Of a stretch of 26,021 bases of DNA, positions 22,799-26,021 are shown piece by piece. Position numbers and translations under genes: made by a program. Location: assembly GCA_040768665.1 (NCBI GenBank), contig JAXGMN010000096.1, positions 1 to 26,021 on the forward strand, in the 5' to 3' direction. Origin of the DNA: JABWBD01 sp040768665 (GTDB taxonomy: Bacteria > Planctomycetota > Planctomycetia > Pirellulales > Thermoguttaceae). The first letter of the stretch is position 1; the number at the start of each line of letters is the position of its first letter. The notes beneath the pieces were generated by a model. That model worked only from the letters and a program-made list of their open reading frames with translations, made no database searches and was not told the origin of the DNA.

Positions 22799-24292
22799 GT
22801 GAATTGGGAAGCTCTTGGTTGCGCGAAAACGCAAATTCTCGGGGAAATCGAAACTGAGATTGCGGGGCAGCGGTATCAGGAAGCCTGGGCCGAGCCGGGT
22901 GAGAGGGTCAATCTGGAGAGGGAACCGGAGAACGTACGCGATCGAAAGGCGATCCGCGTCGAAAACGGCCGTTTCGAGCCGGTGGGGTATCTGCCACGGA
23001 AGATGTGCCGCTGGCTGGCTCCGCTGATCGACGCCGGGAAGATCCGGCTGGACGGCTACGTGCCCGCGAGGCGGCCGCGGGAATTCGACCGGCCACGAAC
23101 TCTGCCGCTGACTTTGATCGTCTATCTGACCGGCGAAGGCCAGGGCCTGCTCAGAAAACGGGAAGCTCAGAGTGCCGAGGAGGCACTGCATCAACTGGTC
23201 CGGGCGGCGTTCGTCGACGCCGAGACCTACTCGGACGCGGAAATCGTGCGACAGGTCGACGAGCGATTGCGACCGCTCGCTCGCAAGGAGCTTCTGCCGG
23301 AAACCCACCTGCTTTTGAACCTGTTGCCGAGGGTGGCGCAGGAGTTGGAATTTGCGCGTTCGATTTGCGTGCTGGGGGAATTCCGGCAAACGCTTGCCGA
23401 TATTTCAATCGGCGAACCGCAGAGCAACGACCGAGTATCGATTTTCCCGCTCTTCTGGCCCGAGCCGTCTGCGCCGGATTATTGCCTGCTGAGCCAGGCG
23501 ATATCAGAGAACCTCGCCGTGGTGGAAGAGGCGAGCGAGAACGGCGATGTTCCCAGCCTGAGGCTCACGAGCCGCTGCGATCGGCCGATCCTGGTTCCGG
23601 AAGGGGAGATCCTCGTCGGAGCGAAGCAGAATCGGGTCGTCAACGTCACCGTGCTCGTCGCGCCCTTCGCCAAATTCTCGCTCCCGGTCAGTTGTGTCGA
23701 ACAAGGCCGTTGGCGATATAAGTCGCGGGCGTTCGCGTCTGCCGCTTGCTGCGCTCCGCCGTCGCTACGATCCAAGAAAACCCGCTCCGTCCAGCGGAGT
23801 CGCGAGCTGACGGGAAGCCTGGAGAGCGACCAGGGGGAGGTTTGGGAAGAGGTGGCAGAGGGACTGCGATCCTTCGGCGTTCATTCCCATACCAGATCGC
23901 TCGCCGACGGCTTCGCGGCCGTGGAGGAAGAACTGCAAGCCTACCGCGCGGAGTTTTCTCTGCCGGAGCACGCCGCGGGCGTGGTTGTAACCTCCGGACG
24001 CAAGATCATCGGCATGGAACTGTTCGATTCGCCCGAAACCTTGTCGGCCGTCTGGGATCGTCTTTCGCGGGCCTATTTCTTCGACGCCTTGCGGGGGCGG
24101 AAGCAAGATTGCCGTGCAAGCCGCTCCACGGTCGAACAGTTCCTGGCCCGAATCGCCGACCATGCGCGACGCCGGTTCCCTGCCGCGGGCATGGGCGACG
24201 AGTTGGAGATTGCCGCCGACGGCGTTGTTGGAGCAGCCCTGCTCCACTGCGGCCGAATCTGCCACCTCGCGGCATTCAGCGAGCAAACATGA
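22799..24292 (+). CDS. HIRAN domain fused to an ARPP-1 domain
   Basis: This protein of about 497 residues has two recognisable parts. Residues about 15-90 form a HIRAN domain: AEPGERVNLEREPENVRDRK, then AIRVENGRFEPVGYLPR. HIRAN domains bind DNA ends, usually beside helicases; none is attached here. After a helical linker (about 115-205), residues about 210-490 match the ARPP-1 domain, named from its association with ADP-ribosylglycohydrolase and rhodanese-phosphatase genes. Signatures are LVPEGEILVGAKQNRVVNVT at 265-284 and PVSCVEQGRWRYKS at 296-309. The frame is open from ATG 22730 and ATG 22760; GTG 22799 was chosen because a G-rich ribosome site sits 5-7 bases before it. No signal peptide is seen. 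Its role is not known; response to damaged nucleic acid is plausible. A WYL regulator follows 174 bases downstream. Confidence 0.82.
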   Translation: MNWEALGCAKTQILGEIETEIAGQRYQEAWAEPGERVNLEREPENVRDRKAIRVENGRFEPVGYLPRKMCRWLAPLIDAGKIRLDGYVPARRPREFDRPRTLPLTLIVYLTGEGQGLLRKREAQSAEEALHQLVRAAFVDAETYSDAEIVRQVDERLRPLARKELLPETHLLLNLLPRVAQELEFARSICVLGEFRQTLADISIGEPQSNDRVSIFPLFWPEPSAPDYCLLSQAISENLAVVEEASENGDVPSLRLTSRCDRPILVPEGEILVGAKQNRVVNVTVLVAPFAKFSLPVSCVEQGRWRYKSRAFASAACCAPPSLRSKKTRSVQRSRELTGSLESDQGEVWEEVAEGLRSFGVHSHTRSLADGFAAVEEELQAYRAEFSLPEHAAGVVVTSGRKIIGMELFDSPETLSAVWDRLSRAYFFDALRGRKQDCRASRSTVEQFLARIADHARRRFPAAGMGDELEIAADGVVGAALLHCGRICHLAAFSEQT

Positions 24293-24396
24293 CCCGGGGG
24301 GTGGCTAGAGTTTGCGCAATCCTCCGACTTGACAACAGTCGGGGCTGTCAATAACCCGTAACTGAAAAAAAGGGGCTGGAAGGTGGGTTCAAACAC

Positions 24397-24424
24397 TTGC
24401 AATGACGGGGCCGCGGAGTATGCT
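24397..24424 (+). promoter_or_regulatory. Candidate promoter of the WYL regulator gene
   Basis: TTGCAA (24397-24402) and TATGCT (24419-24424) are 16 bases apart, 43 bases before the start at 24467. Some 45 bases upstream, TTGACA and TGTCAA at about 24329-24351 form a 6-bp inverted repeat that could be an operator for the regulator itself. Confidence 0.4.
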
Positions 24425-24466
24425 CGGGTCATCGCTCGACAGTCCACGAAGCGCATGAGGATTGGG

Positions 24467-25519
24467 ATGTCCGAGGAAACACCGCTCGTTCGGCAGTGGA
24501 TCTTGCTCCGGATGCTCAGTGCCCGGCACTTCGGCGCCAGCGTCAAAGAAATGGCCCAGGAGATGGGCGTGAGCGAGAAGACGATCCGCCGCGACCTGGA
24601 GACATTTCAGGTTTCGGGATTCCCTCTGGAGGAGGTCGTCTGTGAACGGGGCCTCAAGAAGTGGCGGATCGATCCGGTGAAAACGCAGCCGGGCTTGACG
24701 TTTGCCTTCGACGAAGCCATCTCGCTCTACCTCAGCCGCCGACTGATGGAACCGTTGGCCGGCACGCCTTTCTGGGATGCAGCCCAGCGGGCTTTCAAGA
24801 AGATCCGCGCCTCGCTCGGACCGGAGGCTATCAAGTACATCGAGCGATTCGCTGGCATGTTCCACCAGACGATGGTCGGCACGAGCGACTACACGAAGAA
24901 GGCCGAGATCATCGACGAGTTGATGCAAGGAATCGAAGACCGTAAGGCCGTGTTCATCACGTACCAGTCGTTGCAGGCAACCGAGGCGGTGACTTACGAT
25001 GTCTATCCCCTTGGGCTCGTATACCATCGTGGCTCGCTCTATCTCGTCGGCTGGGCACCGGAGCACGAGGAGATCCGCCATTGGAAGGTCAATCGGATTG
25101 AAGATGCCGAGGTCACGGCGTTCCCGTTCCAGCGGCCGGAGGGTTTTGACCTGCGGGAACACCTGGCACGATCGTTCGGCGTGTACCAGGGCGATGGTGA
25201 GTGCGAGGTCCATGTGAAGGTCCGATTCGCGCCGGCAGTAAGCCGGTACGTCGCCGAATCACAATGGCATCCAAGCCAGCGGCTTCGGAAAGAGAAGGAC
25301 GGCAGCCTGGTCGCGGAATTCGAGCTGGGCGTCACCGACGAGATCAAACGGTGGATCCTCAGCTTCGGCCGGCACGCGGAAGTGCTGGAGCCGGAGGAGT
25401 TGCGGGAAGAACTCGCCGAGGAGTTGGAGGAATTGCTGAGCGCTTACGTAGACCAACGACCAAAACGTAACGCGATGAGGTTTGACGTGAACAGGAAGAC
25501 TTGCCCCGAAGAGGCCTGA
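24467..25519 (+). CDS. WYL-domain transcriptional regulator
   Basis: This 350-residue regulator has an N-terminal winged helix-turn-helix (about 8-70, with SVKEMAQEMGVSEKTIRRDL). A WYL domain of Sm-like fold follows at about 150-225 (KAVFITYQSLQATEAVTYDV, YPLGLVYHRGSLYLVGW). The C-terminal WCX extension at about 245-325 reads VKVRFAPAVSRYVAESQWHP, then SQRLRKEKDGSLVAEFELGV. WYL regulators bind small nucleic acids or nucleotides and often control DNA-damage, CRISPR or phage-defence genes. ATG 24467 (GAGG 6 bases before) gives the usual length; ATG 24455 and the frame opening at 24383 are alternatives. It follows the HIRAN/ARPP-1 gene on the same strand behind its own possible promoter. Control of that neighbour or of itself is inferred only from position. 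Confidence 0.93.
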   Translation: MSEETPLVRQWILLRMLSARHFGASVKEMAQEMGVSEKTIRRDLETFQVSGFPLEEVVCERGLKKWRIDPVKTQPGLTFAFDEAISLYLSRRLMEPLAGTPFWDAAQRAFKKIRASLGPEAIKYIERFAGMFHQTMVGTSDYTKKAEIIDELMQGIEDRKAVFITYQSLQATEAVTYDVYPLGLVYHRGSLYLVGWAPEHEEIRHWKVNRIEDAEVTAFPFQRPEGFDLREHLARSFGVYQGDGECEVHVKVRFAPAVSRYVAESQWHPSQRLRKEKDGSLVAEFELGVTDEIKRWILSFGRHAEVLEPEELREELAEELEELLSAYVDQRPKRNAMRFDVNRKTCPEEA

Positions 25520-25779
25520 CTCGATAGCCCAGGGCGGAGTCTTCGGAGCCCTGGGGGAGGGTGGCACGCGTGTCCGCAACCAATTTCACCGTTGGGTTGG
25601 AAAGGCCCAACGGGCCGAGACTTGGTCTGAACCGGTGTCAATGCCAGAGCCAAAAGGAAGAACCAGGGTGCCTACCGGAAGAGGACCGATGAATGGTCAG
25701 ACAACGCCAAGGGGCGGCGCGGCGTCAAACCGCCTGCTCTGGACGCCAATGACGGACCGCGTGGTTCGTGTGCGACTCC
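25520..25779. other. Intergenic region after the WYL gene
   Basis: The region holds the hairpin at 25528-25555 and no gene that can be supported. A short repeat-like CCAACGG/CCGTTGG pair at about 25589-25614 may form a second weak hairpin. Confidence 0.3.
25528..25555 (+). terminator. Hairpin after the WYL regulator gene
   Basis: CCCAGGGC (25528-25535) pairs perfectly with GCCCTGGG (25548-25555) around a 12-base loop, 8 bases after the stop. There is no T-run, so it is a possible factor-dependent or weak terminator. Confidence 0.45.
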
Positions 25780-25902
25780 CTAAACGGCAATCTCCTGGAC
25801 GAATCCCGCTTCGGGAACCTGCGGCTCCTCGGCAGGATCGAGATACAGAGCGATGGCCTCGGGCATATTCTCGCGTGGCTCTTCCAGCAGATTGCGATTC
25901 GG
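25780..25902 (-). pseudogene. C-terminal relic of a HicB-like antitoxin
   Basis: On the minus strand the codons read NLLEEPRENMPEAIALYLDP, then AEEPQVPEAGFVQEIAV and a stop at 25780. This matches the HicB antitoxin tail, where 'leeA.eN..eAi.lYle' forms the helix after the partial RNase H-like fold. The N-terminal half is missing: just upstream (at about 25890-25902) the sequence turns into a WYL-type gene on the other strand. No HicA toxin is seen on the visible side. Confidence 0.55.
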
Positions 25903-26021
25903 TTCACGCCAGGGGCCGGCCGGGCAGCGGAGAAGATCTGGCACAAGAGCCAGACGACGGAAGAGTTGGAGGACGGGAGCCTGCTGTTGCGGATGGAGCT
26001 TTCGGATCTGCGGGAGATCAA
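25888..26021 (+). pseudogene. Truncated second WYL-type protein, C-terminal part
   Basis: The plus frame reads QIAIRFTPGAGRAAEKIWHK, then SQTTEELEDGSLLLRMELSD, then LREIK, and continues beyond the window. It aligns with the WCX extension of the WYL regulator at 24467 (VRFAPAVSRYVAESQWHPSQ, then DGSLVAEFEL and EIK). Nothing of the helix-turn-helix or WYL core is found before it; instead the antisense strand carries a HicB-like tail. It looks like the 3' remnant of a second WYL gene joined at a rearrangement point. Confidence 0.55.

Overview
The window looks like chromosomal DNA from a member of the Planctomycetota, probably close to the Pirellulales. The markers are several DUF1559 pseudopilins (N-terminal prepilin signal and C-terminal H-X9-DG motif), a multiheme protein related to hydrazine synthase alpha with PD40-type repeats, a DUF4058 gene, and many intergenic palindromes between GC-rich genes. 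No rRNA, tRNA, CRISPR array or intact transposase was recognised.

Layout. Positions 1-5721 hold five DUF1559 genes in the order B, A', B', A, B. An A-B gene pair of about 2.36 kb has been duplicated in tandem; the first pair (1391-3352) carries many small indels and is broken, while the flanking copies are intact. Positions 5722-9430 are a mosaic of segmental duplications. The same block (3' end of a DUF1559 gene, a hairpin repeat, pieces of a PIN-type toxin-antitoxin operon, a long hairpin, the promoter of a DUF4058 gene) occurs in two long and one partial form. In the second long form the hairpin repeat has expanded into about 11 units of 69 bp. One antitoxin gene and one DUF4058 gene remain intact. 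Positions 9430-10500 hold palindromic elements and two gene relics.

Positions 10505-13819 (minus strand) encode a two-component system: a membrane-bound HisKA_2-type histidine kinase followed by a sigma-54-dependent response regulator with receiver, PAS-like, AAA+ and Fis-type domains. A sixth DUF1559 gene (14218-15108) is divergent from it. Next come a secreted GHL10-like protein (minus), an isochorismatase-like hydrolase, a triheme HzsA-like PD40 protein, a small ORF of unknown function and a frameshifted FKBP-type prolyl isomerase (minus).

After a gene-poor stretch (21295-22798) with palindromes, the window ends with a HIRAN/ARPP-1 fusion protein, a WYL-domain regulator, and an abutting pair of truncated pieces: a HicB-like antitoxin tail (minus) and a second WYL-type C-terminus that runs off the end.

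How the genes may work together. The kinase and regulator form one signalling pair. The A and B pseudopilins lie about 30 bp apart and are probably co-transcribed. The HIRAN/ARPP-1 gene beside WYL genes is the best candidate for a little-described stress or conflict module, but that link is inference from adjacency. The numerous one-base indels in several regions could be real decay or residual assembly error, and this cannot be decided from the sequence alone.
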